DNA from: a virus
Direction: 5' to 3' (one strand)
IMG/VR virus record: IMGVR_UViG_3300027659_000137
Span: 1-30,814 of that record
Length of the DNA stretch: 30,814 bases
The translations under genes and the position numbers were made by a program. Positions 7,998 to 16,437 of this stretch are shown in pieces. Within the stretch, counting starts at the first letter, position 1, and the number at the start of each line of letters is the position of its first letter. Below the pieces are notes generated by a model. The model did not search any database and was not told where the DNA came from. It saw only the letters and a list, made by a program, of their open reading frames with translations.

Positions 7998-8662
7998 ATG
8001 TTAGGATGGTAAGTTATAGTAAACCCTCAGAGGAAATGTTTCAAGAAGGTTTAGTAGATGTGCAAGAGTTAGTTGCCTTTTGTGCACGAGTTAGCAATCC
8101 CAGCAACCAAATCAACACAGATACATCAGAGAAGTTAATTAAGTATTTAATTAAGCATCAACACTGGTCACCACTAGAGATGGTTAGTGCTTGTTTAGAA
8201 ATTGAAACAACTCGTGATATAGCAAGACAAATCTTGCGTCACCGCTCTTTCTCGTTCCAAGAATTCAGTCAGCGATATGCTGATCCAACAAAAGACTTAT
8301 CTTTCGTTCTTAGGGAAGCCCGACTTCAAGATACGAAGAATCGTCAAAATAGTGTTGAGAATACGAATCTGGCATTGGCTACTTGGTGGGAAGAAAGACA
8401 AAAGCGAGTGATTAGAGAAGCTGAAGAAGCGTATGCTTGGGCAATCGAAAATGGTATTGCCAAAGAGCAAGCAAGAGCAGTACTCCCAGAAGGACTAACT
8501 GTTTCTCGTTTATACATGAATGGTACATTGCGTAGCTGGATTCATTTTATCGAACTCCGATCTGCAAATGGTACACAAAAGGAACATCAAGAAGTCGCAC
8601 GACAATGTGCAAAGGTTATTGCTGAAGTATTTCCTTTAGCAAATGAATTGGTAAAACTATAA
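7994..8662 (+). CDS. thyX: Flavin-dependent thymidylate synthase ThyX
   Basis: The ThyX signature RHRxxSxxExSxRY is present at residues 82-95 (RHRSFSFQEFSQRY), with the usual Asn replaced by Gln. ThyX methylates dUMP to dTMP using FAD, NADPH and methylene-tetrahydrofolate. I prefer ATG 7994 (222 aa) over ATG 7982: GGAAG at 7984-7988 lies 5 nt upstream and the start overlaps the primase stop as ATGA. Together with dCMP deaminase (27829) and RNR it supplies dTTP for phage replication. Many marine phages carry thyX where T4 has the unrelated td gene. Confidence 0.95.
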   Translation: MNVRMVSYSKPSEEMFQEGLVDVQELVAFCARVSNPSNQINTDTSEKLIKYLIKHQHWSPLEMVSACLEIETTRDIARQILRHRSFSFQEFSQRYADPTKDLSFVLREARLQDTKNRQNSVENTNLALATWWEERQKRVIREAEEAYAWAIENGIAKEQARAVLPEGLTVSRLYMNGTLRSWIHFIELRSANGTQKEHQEVARQCAKVIAEVFPLANELVKL

Positions 8663-8679
8663 TAATATTGGGGCAATAA

Positions 8680-10476
8680 ATGGAAATGGTGCATGGCATA
8701 AAGGTTGACTACAACCGAGATAGTTTGTTTGACGAATTAGGTAGAATTAGATTAAAAGAAAGTTACATGAAGGATGACGAGGTTAGTCCTCAAGAAAGGT
8801 TTGCTTATGTTTCGAGTGTTTTTGGAAGTAATCCTGACCATGCTCAGCGTTTGTATAATTACTCCTCTAATCATTGGCTCAGCTATTCTACTCCAATTCT
8901 TTCTTTTGGTCGTAGTAAGCGTGGCTTACCCATTAGTTGCTTTCTTAACTATATTGAAGACACAGCGGAGGGTCTAGTTGATAATCTTAGCGAAACTAAT
9001 TGGCTTAGTATGCTTGGGGGTGGTGTTGGCATCGGTTTTGGTATTCGTTCAGCAGACGATAAATCTACTGGTGTCATGCCTCACCTCAAAATGTATGACG
9101 CAAGTTCATTGGCATATCGCCAAGGTCGTACTCGCAGAGGTAGTTATGCTGCTTATTTGTCTATTGACCATCCAGATATTATCAACTTTCTAGAGATGCG
9201 CAAGCCGACAGGCGACCAGAACATGCGTACTCTAAACATGCATCATGGGATTAATATTCCAGATACATTCATGGAAATCATTGAACAGTGCATGATTGAT
9301 CCAGAGTTTGATGACTCTTGGAAATTAGTGGATCCTGCTTCTAATGAAGTTCGTGAAACTGTATCCGCAAAAGAATTATGGCAACGAATCCTTGAGATGC
9401 GTATGATGACAGGTGAACCATACTTGCATTTTATCGATGAATCAAATCGTCAGATGCCACAACACTTGAAAGATCTTGGTTTAAAGATTAATCAATCAAA
9501 TCTTTGCTCTGAGATTATTCTACCAACAAATGAGAAACGAACAGCAGTGTGTTGTTTGTCATCACTAAACTTAGAGTATTATGATGATTGGAAAGACGAA
9601 CCACAATTCCTTCGTGATGTTGCAGAAATGCTTGACAATGTTCTTCAGTATTTTATTGATCATGCTCCTTCCACAATTAAGCGTGCAAAGTACTCAGCAA
9701 CTCGTGAAAGAAGTATTGGTATTGGTGCGTTAGGTTGGCATGCATATCTACAAAAGAATAACCTACCATGGGAATCATCATTAGCAGTTGGTAGAAACAA
9801 AAACATCTTTAAAACAATAAGAGAGAAATTAGATGCAGCTAATAAAATACTGGGATTGGAAAGAGGTGAAGCACCTGATGCTGTGGGTACTGGGAATCGC
9901 TTTAGTCATCTTATGGCTATTGCTCCCAATGCTTCTTCTTCCATTCTTATGGGCAATACTAGCCCTTCTATTGAACCTTATCGTGCCAATGCTTATCGTC
10001 AGGATACTCTTTCGGGTTCTCACCTAAACAAGAATAGGTATCTAGATGAAATCATCCAAAAAGAATCAGTCAATCATAAAGAGGGTTGGACAGACGAAGT
10101 CTGGTCTAGCATTATTGCGAACGATGGTTCAGTTCAGCACTTGGATTGGATGGAAGACTGGACAAAAGATGTTTTCAAGACTTCTATGGAAATCGACCAG
10201 CGTTGGGTCGTTCAACACGCTGCCGACAGGCAACAATATATCGATCAAGCACAATCGTTGAATGTATTCTTTAGACCAGATAGTCACATCAAGTATATTC
10301 ATGCGGTGCACTTCCAAGCATGGAAGTCTGGATTGAAGACTATGTACTACTGCCGTAGTGATAAGATAGCCAAAGCAGACAAGGTATCAAAACGAATTGA
10401 ACGAGACATTATTAAAGAAATCGACTTAACCGCATTAACTACCGAGGATGGCGCATGCATGGCATGTGAAGGATAA
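8680..10476 (+). CDS. nrdA: Class I ribonucleotide reductase large subunit, lacking an ATP cone
   Basis: 598 residues against about 760 for E. coli NrdA. The N-terminal ATP-cone regulatory domain is missing: catalytic-domain sequence begins near residue 55. Active-site residues are all visible: C87 (ISCFLN), N274, C276 and E278 (NLCSEI), C291 (AVCCLSS), the PNASSS loop, the radical-transfer pair Y556-Y557, and the C-terminal redox pair C593-x-x-C596. It reduces ribonucleoside diphosphates to deoxy forms with NrdB (11386). Loss of the cone should remove overall dATP feedback inhibition (known family behaviour; inference here). A small membrane protein gene and a GATase1-like gene separate it from nrdB. 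Confidence 0.95.
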   Translation: MEMVHGIKVDYNRDSLFDELGRIRLKESYMKDDEVSPQERFAYVSSVFGSNPDHAQRLYNYSSNHWLSYSTPILSFGRSKRGLPISCFLNYIEDTAEGLVDNLSETNWLSMLGGGVGIGFGIRSADDKSTGVMPHLKMYDASSLAYRQGRTRRGSYAAYLSIDHPDIINFLEMRKPTGDQNMRTLNMHHGINIPDTFMEIIEQCMIDPEFDDSWKLVDPASNEVRETVSAKELWQRILEMRMMTGEPYLHFIDESNRQMPQHLKDLGLKINQSNLCSEIILPTNEKRTAVCCLSSLNLEYYDDWKDEPQFLRDVAEMLDNVLQYFIDHAPSTIKRAKYSATRERSIGIGALGWHAYLQKNNLPWESSLAVGRNKNIFKTIREKLDAANKILGLERGEAPDAVGTGNRFSHLMAIAPNASSSILMGNTSPSIEPYRANAYRQDTLSGSHLNKNRYLDEIIQKESVNHKEGWTDEVWSSIIANDGSVQHLDWMEDWTKDVFKTSMEIDQRWVVQHAADRQQYIDQAQSLNVFFRPDSHIKYIHAVHFQAWKSGLKTMYYCRSDKIAKADKVSKRIERDIIKEIDLTALTTEDGACMACEG

Positions 10477-10478
10477 TT

Positions 10479-10727
10479 ATGTTGGAATATATTACAACAT
10501 TTTTTGCAATTTTTTTACTTGATATTGTTTACACATACTACTTAAGATGTGTGGCAAATGAGTATGTATTGGGTGCGAGTTTTTGGAGTGTTGCCTGTTA
10601 TATTTTAGGAAGTGTAGCAGTTATAAACTATACAACTAATCATTGGTTAATCATTCCAGCAATGGCGGGTGCGTTTTGTGGAACATATGTTGGTATGATT
10701 TTAAGAAAGCGAAAAGTGTCAGTATGA
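10479..10727 (+). CDS. Small integral membrane protein
   Basis: 82 residues with about three hydrophobic segments (roughly 3-22, 33-52, 55-75) and a positively charged tail (RKRK). The N-terminal stretch FFAIFLLDIVYTYYLRCVANE recurs in small membrane proteins of phages and bacteria that I cannot name. It begins 2 nt after the nrdA stop and its own stop overlaps the next start (ATGA), so it belongs to the RNR operon. Function unknown. Confidence 0.7.
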   Translation: MLEYITTFFAIFLLDIVYTYYLRCVANEYVLGASFWSVACYILGSVAVINYTTNHWLIIPAMAGAFCGTYVGMILRKRKVSV

Positions 10728-11371
10728 AAACTATAGCCCTGTTTCAAGATGACCGCACCAAAAGTGCAATATCAATGAGTGATGGGTTTCTTCATGTGCT
10801 GTCTCCACATTATAATATTAAAATCTTTAAAAAAGAACAATGTACACCAGAAACATTTAATGGTGTAGATATGTTAATATTTCCTGGTGGTGCAATTGGT
10901 GGTGCAGATGATTATTTTCATATGTTCCCGAGAAAGAATGCAAATGCTGTGGCAGATTATGTTGCCAATGGTGGTGCGTATCTAGGTGTTTGTGTTGGTG
11001 CATATTGGGCTGGACCATCTTACTTTGATATATTAAAAGGTGCTGAGCCTGTTCAGTACATAAAGAGACCAACTGCAGATATTATGAGAAGTTATAATAT
11101 CGCTGCTCATTGTGTATGGCAAGGTGAAGAAGAACGAATATTCTTTCGTGATGGATGCACTTTTGTAGGCGATCTTAGCCATTCAGAAATTGTCAGTACA
11201 TATTTCAATAAAGAACCAATGTGTATTAGGCAAGGCAAAATTGGTGTGATGGGTGCTTGCTTAGATTCTTTAGAGTGGTGGTATGATAACAAAACTCTAA
11301 AACAATATTGGCATGAAGGTAGACACCACGCACTATTATTAGAATTTGTAAATAAATTAATAGAAACATAA
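10724..11371 (+). CDS. BPL_N / class I glutamine amidotransferase-like protein
   Basis: I start at ATG 10724, which overlaps the previous stop in ATGA; the frame is open back to 10643 but that would overlap the membrane-protein gene by 85 nt. 215 residues. DMLIFPGGAIGG (49-60) followed by the nucleophile elbow GAYLGVCVGAYWAG (C90) is the pattern of the biotin-protein-ligase N-terminal domain family within the GATase1 superfamily. A His or Glu partner later in the chain cannot be fixed by eye. The substrate is unknown. It lies between nrdA and nrdB, which suggests a link to nucleotide metabolism, though other accessory genes also insert there. Confidence 0.75.
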   Translation: MKTIALFQDDRTKSAISMSDGFLHVLSPHYNIKIFKKEQCTPETFNGVDMLIFPGGAIGGADDYFHMFPRKNANAVADYVANGGAYLGVCVGAYWAGPSYFDILKGAEPVQYIKRPTADIMRSYNIAAHCVWQGEEERIFFRDGCTFVGDLSHSEIVSTYFNKEPMCIRQGKIGVMGACLDSLEWWYDNKTLKQYWHEGRHHALLLEFVNKLIET

Positions 11372-11385
11372 ATGGAAAAGAACGA

Positions 11386-12375
11386 ATGATTACAAAAACA
11401 AAATCAAGACTAACAGATCAAAGAACATACTTCAAACCATTCAACTATCCATGGGCATATGATGCTTGGTTGAAACACGAACAAGCACATTGGTTGCATT
11501 CAGAAGTACCAATGGCAGAAGATGTAAAAGATTGGAAAAAGAAACTAACTGCTGAGGAAAAACTATTCCTCACAAACATCTTTAGATTCTTCACTCAAGG
11601 AGACATTGATGTGGCTGGTGGATATGTTAATAATTATCTGCCATACTTTCCACAACCTGAAGTAAGAATGATGTTGATGGGTTTTGCAGCAAGAGAAGCA
11701 TTACATATTGCTGCTTACTCACATTTAATTGAAACTCTTGGTATGCCAGAATCTACATACAATGAGTTTCTTGAATATCAAGAGATGAGAGATAAACATG
11801 ACTATGTACTTGACCTTTCTAGTCGCAATGGTACTATCGCTAGTACTGCTGAGCATATTGCTGTTTTCAGTGCCTTTACTGAAGGTATGCAGTTGTTTAG
11901 TTCTTTTATCATGCTTCTTAATTTTCCACGCCACGGCATGATGAAAGGTATGGGGCAAATTGTTACATGGTCTATTGCTGATGAAACAATTCATGCGGAA
12001 TCAATGATTAAATTGTTCCGTGAGTATATCAAAGAAAATCCTGAGATCTGGAATGATGAACTAAAGGGTAAGATATACACAATCGCTGAGAAGATGGTAG
12101 AGTTAGAAGATAAGTTTATTGATCTTTGCTATCAAGGTGCAGACATGCGTGAGTTATCTGCAGCAGATGTTAAACAGTACATTCGTTACATTGCAGATCG
12201 TCGTCTAATCTCTCTTGGCATGAAAGGTATCTTTAAAGTTAAAAAGAATCCACTTCCATGGGTTGAAGAAATGATTAACGCACCAGTACATGGTAACTTC
12301 TTTGAGAATCGTGTTACTGATTATGCAAAGGGTGCATTGTCTGGCACATGGGGTGATGTTTGGGGGAAAGCATAA
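11386..12375 (+). CDS. nrdB: Class I ribonucleotide reductase small subunit
   Basis: 329 residues, ferritin-like fold. Metal ligands line up with E. coli NrdB: D73, E104, H107, E166, E200 and H203. The radical tyrosine is kept as Y111 (H107-I-A-A-Y111), so it looks like a tyrosyl-radical enzyme, not a Tyr-less variant. It generates and stores the radical used by NrdA. A 5-codon reading frame (ATG 11372 to TGA 11389) overlaps this start in ATGA and could couple translation, but this is weak. The 3' end runs 1 nt short of the next start. Confidence 0.95.
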   Translation: MITKTKSRLTDQRTYFKPFNYPWAYDAWLKHEQAHWLHSEVPMAEDVKDWKKKLTAEEKLFLTNIFRFFTQGDIDVAGGYVNNYLPYFPQPEVRMMLMGFAAREALHIAAYSHLIETLGMPESTYNEFLEYQEMRDKHDYVLDLSSRNGTIASTAEHIAVFSAFTEGMQLFSSFIMLLNFPRHGMMKGMGQIVTWSIADETIHAESMIKLFREYIKENPEIWNDELKGKIYTIAEKMVELEDKFIDLCYQGADMRELSAADVKQYIRYIADRRLISLGMKGIFKVKKNPLPWVEEMINAPVHGNFFENRVTDYAKGALSGTWGDVWGKA

Positions 12376-12376
12376 A

Positions 12377-13012
12377 ATGATTTCTGGGTGGTTTACTCCA
12401 AGTAATTTTGATATTCTACAAAACAGATTACCAAATGATTTATTTTTGCAATTGAAACAGGAATGTATCGAGGCTGAGAAAACTAGATACAACGATGGAT
12501 CCTTAGTAGAAATGGCATCAGGATTATCTGGTACAGGAACTGCTAAACATTATCTTATTAAAAATAATGAAAATTTAAAAAAATATGTTTTAGGTTTATC
12601 TGAGTTGTATATACAGCAGAATACTGATTTTGTCAAAAAACATAAAACCAACTGCCATAAAACACAATCTATTGCACTTGATCCATGGATAAATGTGCAA
12701 GAGCGAGGTGAATATATACCAAGTCATGATCATGATGGAGTTTTATCATATAGTATCTGGATGACTATACCGTATAATATTGAGGAAGAACTAACCAATT
12801 CAAAATTTGCATCAACATTCCAATTTTCATATCTTTCTATAGTTGGTGACCAATTACATCATACTATTGCAGTTGATAAAAGCATGGAAGGAACTCTTAT
12901 AATGTTCCCCGCAAATTTAAAACATTGTGTGTATCCATTTTATACAACAGAAAATCGTAGAATTTCTATTTCTGGAAATATAGCATTGGACGCATTAAAG
13001 GAAACCATTTAA
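12377..13012 (+). CDS. 2OG-Fe(II) oxygenase-like protein
   Basis: Start at ATG 12377 (MISGWFTPSNFDIL), preceded by the GGGGGAAAG of the nrdB end; the longer frame from 12290 lies inside nrdB. 211 residues. A double-stranded beta-helix signature is visible: HDHDG at 117-121 (candidate metal ligands H117, H119 or D120), EGTLIMFPANLKHCVYPFYT with H183, and NRRISISGNI with R194/R195 as possible 2-oxoglutarate binder. Similar proteins are frequent in T4-like cyanophages and annotated as putative 2OG-Fe(II) oxygenases. The substrate is unknown. A second, different oxygenase is at 28254. Confidence 0.75.
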   Translation: MISGWFTPSNFDILQNRLPNDLFLQLKQECIEAEKTRYNDGSLVEMASGLSGTGTAKHYLIKNNENLKKYVLGLSELYIQQNTDFVKKHKTNCHKTQSIALDPWINVQERGEYIPSHDHDGVLSYSIWMTIPYNIEEELTNSKFASTFQFSYLSIVGDQLHHTIAVDKSMEGTLIMFPANLKHCVYPFYTTENRRISISGNIALDALKETI

Positions 13013-13013
13013 A

Positions 13014-13160
13014 ATGACAACGAAGATTTTTGAGTGTAATGAATGTCAGGCAAGAGGTAAGATTATCCTCAAGTCAGAAGAACGACTAGAGGATATCGTT
13101 TACTGCCCTATTTGCTCTGCCGATATTTACGAAGAAGACGACTACGAAGAGGAAGAATAA
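13014..13160 (+). CDS. 48-aa zinc-ribbon protein
   Basis: ATG 13014 lies one base after the previous stop. The product has two CxxC knuckles (C8/C11 and C31/C34), enough for a one-zinc ribbon, and a very acidic tail (EEDDYEEEE). Small ribbons like this are common among T4-like phage proteins and may bind RNA polymerase or nucleic acid, but no function can be assigned. A candidate late promoter overlaps its stop codon. Confidence 0.75.
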   Translation: MTTKIFECNECQARGKIILKSEERLEDIVYCPICSADIYEEDDYEEEE

Positions 13161-13163
13161 ATA
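13156..13163 (+). promoter_or_regulatory. Candidate T4-type late promoter (AATAAATA)
   Basis: AATAAATA matches 7 of 8 positions of TATAAATA, overlaps the stop of the zinc-ribbon gene and lies 25 nt upstream of the ATG at 13189. A short stem (13163-13168 with 13173-13178, loop TTAT) follows immediately. Moderate support. Confidence 0.4.
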
Positions 13164-13188
13164 GTAGTTTATACTACTGATTATTCTA

Positions 13189-13614
13189 ATGTGGCTTTAT
13201 AATAACGAAATTATTGAGGAACTACCTGATGCTTGTGTTGGCTTTGTTTATTTAATTACGAACAAAGCCAACAGTCGTATGTATGTTGGCAAAAAGTTAT
13301 CTAAGTTTGCCAAGACCACATACAAAATGGTAAAGCAGAAAAACGGAATCAAGAAACGAAAGAAGATCCGTAGTAAAATAGACTCTGATTGGATGGAGTA
13401 CTATGGTTCTAGTATAGAACTAAATAAAGATGTAGAGTCTCTCGGCAAAGACAACTTTGTTCGTGAGATTCTTTTCTTTTGTAAATCCAAAGCTGAATGT
13501 TCTTACATAGAAGCACGAGAACAGTTTGCACGAAAGGTGTTGGAGTCAGACGACTACTACAATGGGCAGATTTCTGTCCGAGTCCATGGCTCTCATATTA
13601 AAAACAAACTATGA
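13189..13614 (+). CDS. SegE-like GIY-YIG nuclease-fold protein
   Basis: 141 residues. A GIY-YIG module is recognisable: VYLITNKANSRMYVGKK (about 20-36) carries the two beta-strand motifs, followed by a basic segment (KKRKKIRSK), DSDWMEYYGSS, and the helix with the expected catalytic Glu in YIEAREQFARK. The closest remembered family is the SegE-like GIY-YIG domain widespread in T4-like phages. Some members are homing endonucleases; others are stable phage genes without mobility. No intron or insertion scar is visible, so mobility is unproven. Its stop overlaps the next start (ATGA). Confidence 0.82.
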   Translation: MWLYNNEIIEELPDACVGFVYLITNKANSRMYVGKKLSKFAKTTYKMVKQKNGIKKRKKIRSKIDSDWMEYYGSSIELNKDVESLGKDNFVREILFFCKSKAECSYIEAREQFARKVLESDDYYNGQISVRVHGSHIKNKL

Positions 13615-14774
13615 CATATTTACTTTTTGCAGTTGCGCTATCATTGTCCGCTCTAGCAGCATATTATGCTGTGATGGGTCTTATCGCAATCTTTGCTGCA
13701 GCTGTAGTACCGATTGCTCTTATGGGTTCGTTGCTTGAAGCATCTAAACTCGTAGTTGCATCATGGCTCTATCGAAATTGGAAAGAAATTCCAAAATTGA
13801 TGAAGTCATACTTTGTAGTTGCCCTAGTTGTCTTAATGATGTTGACATCAATGGGCATTTTTGGATTCTTATCAAAGGCACATTTAGATCAAGCAATTCC
13901 CACGGGAGATGTTCAGTCTAAGTTAGCATTGATTGATGAGAAAATTAAAACAGAAAAGGAAAATATCAATGCAAATCGTAAAGAACTTACTCAACTCGAT
14001 GCTCAAGTTGATCAGACCATCGCAAGAACAGACGATACCAAAGGAACAGAGCGAGCCATTACCGTCCGTAGAAGTCAGCAAAAAGACAGAGCCAGAATCC
14101 TCAACGAAATCGGTGCAGCGCAAGCCAAGATCGCCAAACTCAACGAAGAGCGTACCCCAATCGCCAGCGAAGTCCGTAAAGTCGAAGCAGAAGTTGGACC
14201 AATAAAGTACATTGCTGCATTGATATATGGTGACGAAAGTTCAAACGATACGAACATGCTTGAGAAGGCAGTTCGTATTGTCACCATACTCATCGTTATT
14301 GTATTTGACCCATTGGCAGTACTACTATTAATCGCAGCAAACTGGAATCTTAAACACACTGGTGGAAGAAAGTGGAATGAATTCTTTGACAAACCACCTG
14401 TTGAAGATTTTCCAGAACCAACAGAGATTAGACTTAATGACGAAATAAAAGTCAGTGAGCCATCGACAACTCCTGTCTTCACTCAAATGACAGAGCATTT
14501 ATCAAAAGAACAACTAGAAACTACTATTGTTCCAGAAGAAATAAAAAAAGAAGTAAATGATTTACTGGAATCTGAAATTCCAGAAATTGAAGTAGACGAA
14601 CCAACTAAGGATTGGGAACCAGAACTCTATAATCGAAAACAAGTTGGTCGATATATGGAAGAAACTGGTCAAAAACCTCTGAAAACACAATCGTTCTTGA
14701 ACAAAGTCCAGAGTGTGTTCTCATCTCCAGGTGTAAAAACCATCGAAAAAGAAGTAGAAGACCTGCAAAAATAG
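13611..14774 (+). CDS. Membrane protein with large coiled coil, conserved in T4-like phages
   Basis: 387 residues. Two long hydrophobic stretches lie at the N-terminus (about 1-45) and about 67-88, then an extended coiled coil (about 100-205), a third membrane segment (about 218-245), and an acidic, Pro/Glu-rich C-terminal tail of about 140 residues. MGSLLEASKLVVASWLYRNWK is a conserved loop I recognise from uncharacterised membrane proteins of cyanophage and Vibrio T4-likes. With three segments the coiled coil and tail face opposite sides. It opens a block of eight consecutive membrane or exported proteins. Function unknown. Confidence 0.8.
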   Translation: MTYLLFAVALSLSALAAYYAVMGLIAIFAAAVVPIALMGSLLEASKLVVASWLYRNWKEIPKLMKSYFVVALVVLMMLTSMGIFGFLSKAHLDQAIPTGDVQSKLALIDEKIKTEKENINANRKELTQLDAQVDQTIARTDDTKGTERAITVRRSQQKDRARILNEIGAAQAKIAKLNEERTPIASEVRKVEAEVGPIKYIAALIYGDESSNDTNMLEKAVRIVTILIVIVFDPLAVLLLIAANWNLKHTGGRKWNEFFDKPPVEDFPEPTEIRLNDEIKVSEPSTTPVFTQMTEHLSKEQLETTIVPEEIKKEVNDLLESEIPEIEVDEPTKDWEPELYNRKQVGRYMEETGQKPLKTQSFLNKVQSVFSSPGVKTIEKEVEDLQK

Positions 14775-14781
14775 CCTCACA

Positions 14782-14810
14782 TTGTTGCAAATCCTAAATA
14801 GATTTATAAT
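14782..14810 (+). promoter_or_regulatory. Sigma70-type promoter upstream of the membrane-protein block
   Basis: TTGTTG (14782-14787), 17-bp spacer, TATAAT (14805-14810); the gene at 14840 begins 29 nt downstream. A partial late-like element CCTAAATA (14793-14800, 6 of 8) overlaps the spacer. Confidence 0.6.
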
Positions 14811-14839
14811 AACAATAAATCTTTGGGTGAACCATATGT

Positions 14840-15085
14840 ATGGGCAGCTATGTTTGGTCAATTGTAATCATTAGTGCTGGAATAATAAATCCAGTCATAC
14901 AAAATGTTGGGAATTTTAAAGATGAAGCAGCTTGTAAAAGTAGTCTAGCTGATCTTAAATCTCAACTGCCACTTGCATTCAAAACTTTTTGCGTTCAATA
15001 CCCAGAACCACCACAAAAAGCAGTAGCAGCACCAGTTCCACCTCAACCATCTTCTAGTGTAAGTTCTAAGGATGCGAGAAAGTAA
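14840..15085 (+). CDS. Small secreted or membrane-anchored protein
   Basis: 81 residues. The N-terminus MGSYVWSIVIISAGIINPVIQ is hydrophobic and could be an uncleaved signal anchor. The middle has two Cys (C32 and C51) that could pair in the periplasm, and the tail is Pro/Ala/Ser-rich. A competing ATG at 14836 is out of frame. The stop overlaps the next start (TAATG). No family recognised. Confidence 0.6.
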   Translation: MGSYVWSIVIISAGIINPVIQNVGNFKDEAACKSSLADLKSQLPLAFKTFCVQYPEPPQKAVAAPVPPQPSSSVSSKDARK

Positions 15086-15666
15086 TGGATCCGATTACTA
15101 TTGGGCTGGCTTTTGTCGCAGCCCAAGAAGCTGTAAAACATATTAAGCAAGCTGTTGCTTTAGGTAAAGACATTCATGGTCTAGTTGGACAGTTTAGTAA
15201 ATTCTTTGAATCCGCAGACGCTGTTCATATCGCAAGCACAAAAGCGAGAGTTTCTAGTGTTGGAAAAAGTGATGCGCAGATAGGTCGTCAAGCACTTGAG
15301 TTTGCTATACATAGCAATAAACTTCGTGAAGACGAGCGTGCACTTAAAGACATGATACTGTGGGAGTTGGGCAAGCCACAGATCTGGGAAGATATGATCA
15401 GAGAGCGCACTCGTTTGTTGAAAGAGAGACTAGCAGCAGAGCGTGCAATTGAAGAAGAGAAACATAAACATAAGCAAAAGATGGCAGATTTGTTTATGTA
15501 TGGGATGGTATTTGTTGGTAGTGCAGTAATATTATTTTCTGTACTCTTTGGTGGAATCTCATTGTATAGCGTCATTCAAGAAAAAAATGAATATGAGGCT
15601 AAGGTTGCTCAAAGAATAAAAACTGTTCGAATGCAGCAGCAAGCAAGAGAAAAAGAAAACAGATAA
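15085..15666 (+). CDS. Single-TM coiled-coil protein, paralogue A (MDPITIG family)
   Basis: 193 residues. N-terminal amphipathic region MDPITIGLAFVAAQEAV, helical body, a long charged coiled coil (about 110-140), one membrane segment (about 137-160, MYGMVFVGSAVILFSVLF), and a basic C-terminal helix. It shares its opening (MDP-I/L-T), a KDI-x-G motif near residue 30, a G-x-x-AL motif mid-protein and the membrane position with the next gene, so the two look like tandem paralogues. Similar proteins are known in T4-like cyanophages but uncharacterised. Coupled on both sides by TAATG overlaps. Confidence 0.75.
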   Translation: MDPITIGLAFVAAQEAVKHIKQAVALGKDIHGLVGQFSKFFESADAVHIASTKARVSSVGKSDAQIGRQALEFAIHSNKLREDERALKDMILWELGKPQIWEDMIRERTRLLKERLAAERAIEEEKHKHKQKMADLFMYGMVFVGSAVILFSVLFGGISLYSVIQEKNEYEAKVAQRIKTVRMQQQAREKENR

Positions 15667-16436
15667 TGGATCCCCTAACACTCTTTGCTCTAGCAAATGG
15701 CGCAGTATCTGCAATCAAAGCTGGATGTAAATTATACAAAGATATCAAAGGTGCAGCTGGTGATGTCAAGGATGTGCTCAAAGATTTAGATGAGCAGTTC
15801 CATGGTATGTATGCAGGGAAGGGAAAGACACCACCACCTGCAGCAATCAAACAACTTAATGAAGAAAAAGCCAGAGTAAAAGATTTAAACAAAAAAGACC
15901 ATAGTGATGTTTATTTTGAGTTGGGTCAGCATCTTGGTGCTTTCTTTGATAATCAAGCAAAATGTATAGCAGTATTCGAAGCTGAAGAAAAAAGATCTTA
16001 TCAATTATACACTGGTGATGCTTCTGTTGGTAGTCGTGCTCTACAAAGAGTACTGATGAAGAAAAAACTAGAGCAGATGGAAGTTGAATTACGAGAAGTA
16101 ATGATATATCAAAGTCCACCTGAGTTGGGTGCGCTATGGACAGAAGTGCTACAACAGTCTAAGATAATAAATGCAAGACAGTCGTTTGCTCTTAAGAAAC
16201 AAATTGAAGCGCAACATAAAGAAGATATTAAACAAGCTAGGTTTATGAGAGAGTTGTATATATGGACTTGGTGGATAGGTGGATTTATAGCAATACTACT
16301 ATTAACCTTTGTTTTAATGGTATTTGTTGCTGAAGATAGAATGAAAAAGTATCCTCAGTTGGGATATGAATTATTTCCAAAGACTGAGAAACAAAGAAAA
16401 GAAGAAGCACAACCTAAACAATATATTGGAAGATAA
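15666..16436 (+). CDS. Single-TM coiled-coil protein, paralogue B (MDPLTLF family)
   Basis: 256 residues. Begins MDPLTLFALANGAVSAIKAG, with a KDIKG motif, then a Pro/Lys-rich insert (GKGKTPPPAAIK) absent from paralogue A. A helical region with GDASVGSRAL matches the GKSDAQIGRQAL segment of paralogue A. One membrane segment lies at about 203-224 and the tail is basic (about 230-256). Both genes even share TAATGGATCC at the start junction. The soluble coiled coil precedes the membrane anchor, so the bulk is probably cytoplasmic. Function unknown. Confidence 0.75.
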   Translation: MDPLTLFALANGAVSAIKAGCKLYKDIKGAAGDVKDVLKDLDEQFHGMYAGKGKTPPPAAIKQLNEEKARVKDLNKKDHSDVYFELGQHLGAFFDNQAKCIAVFEAEEKRSYQLYTGDASVGSRALQRVLMKKKLEQMEVELREVMIYQSPPELGALWTEVLQQSKIINARQSFALKKQIEAQHKEDIKQARFMRELYIWTWWIGGFIAILLLTFVLMVFVAEDRMKKYPQLGYELFPKTEKQRKEEAQPKQYIGR

Positions 16437-16437
16437 A

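Noticed and set aside
12290-12376. N-terminal extension of the oxygenase gene into nrdB
   Set aside because: The extension lies wholly in nrdB; ATG 12377 fits the family start and junction.
13189-13614. GIY-YIG gene as an active homing element
   Set aside because: No split gene, intron boundary or target duplication is visible around it; treated as a resident SegE-like gene.
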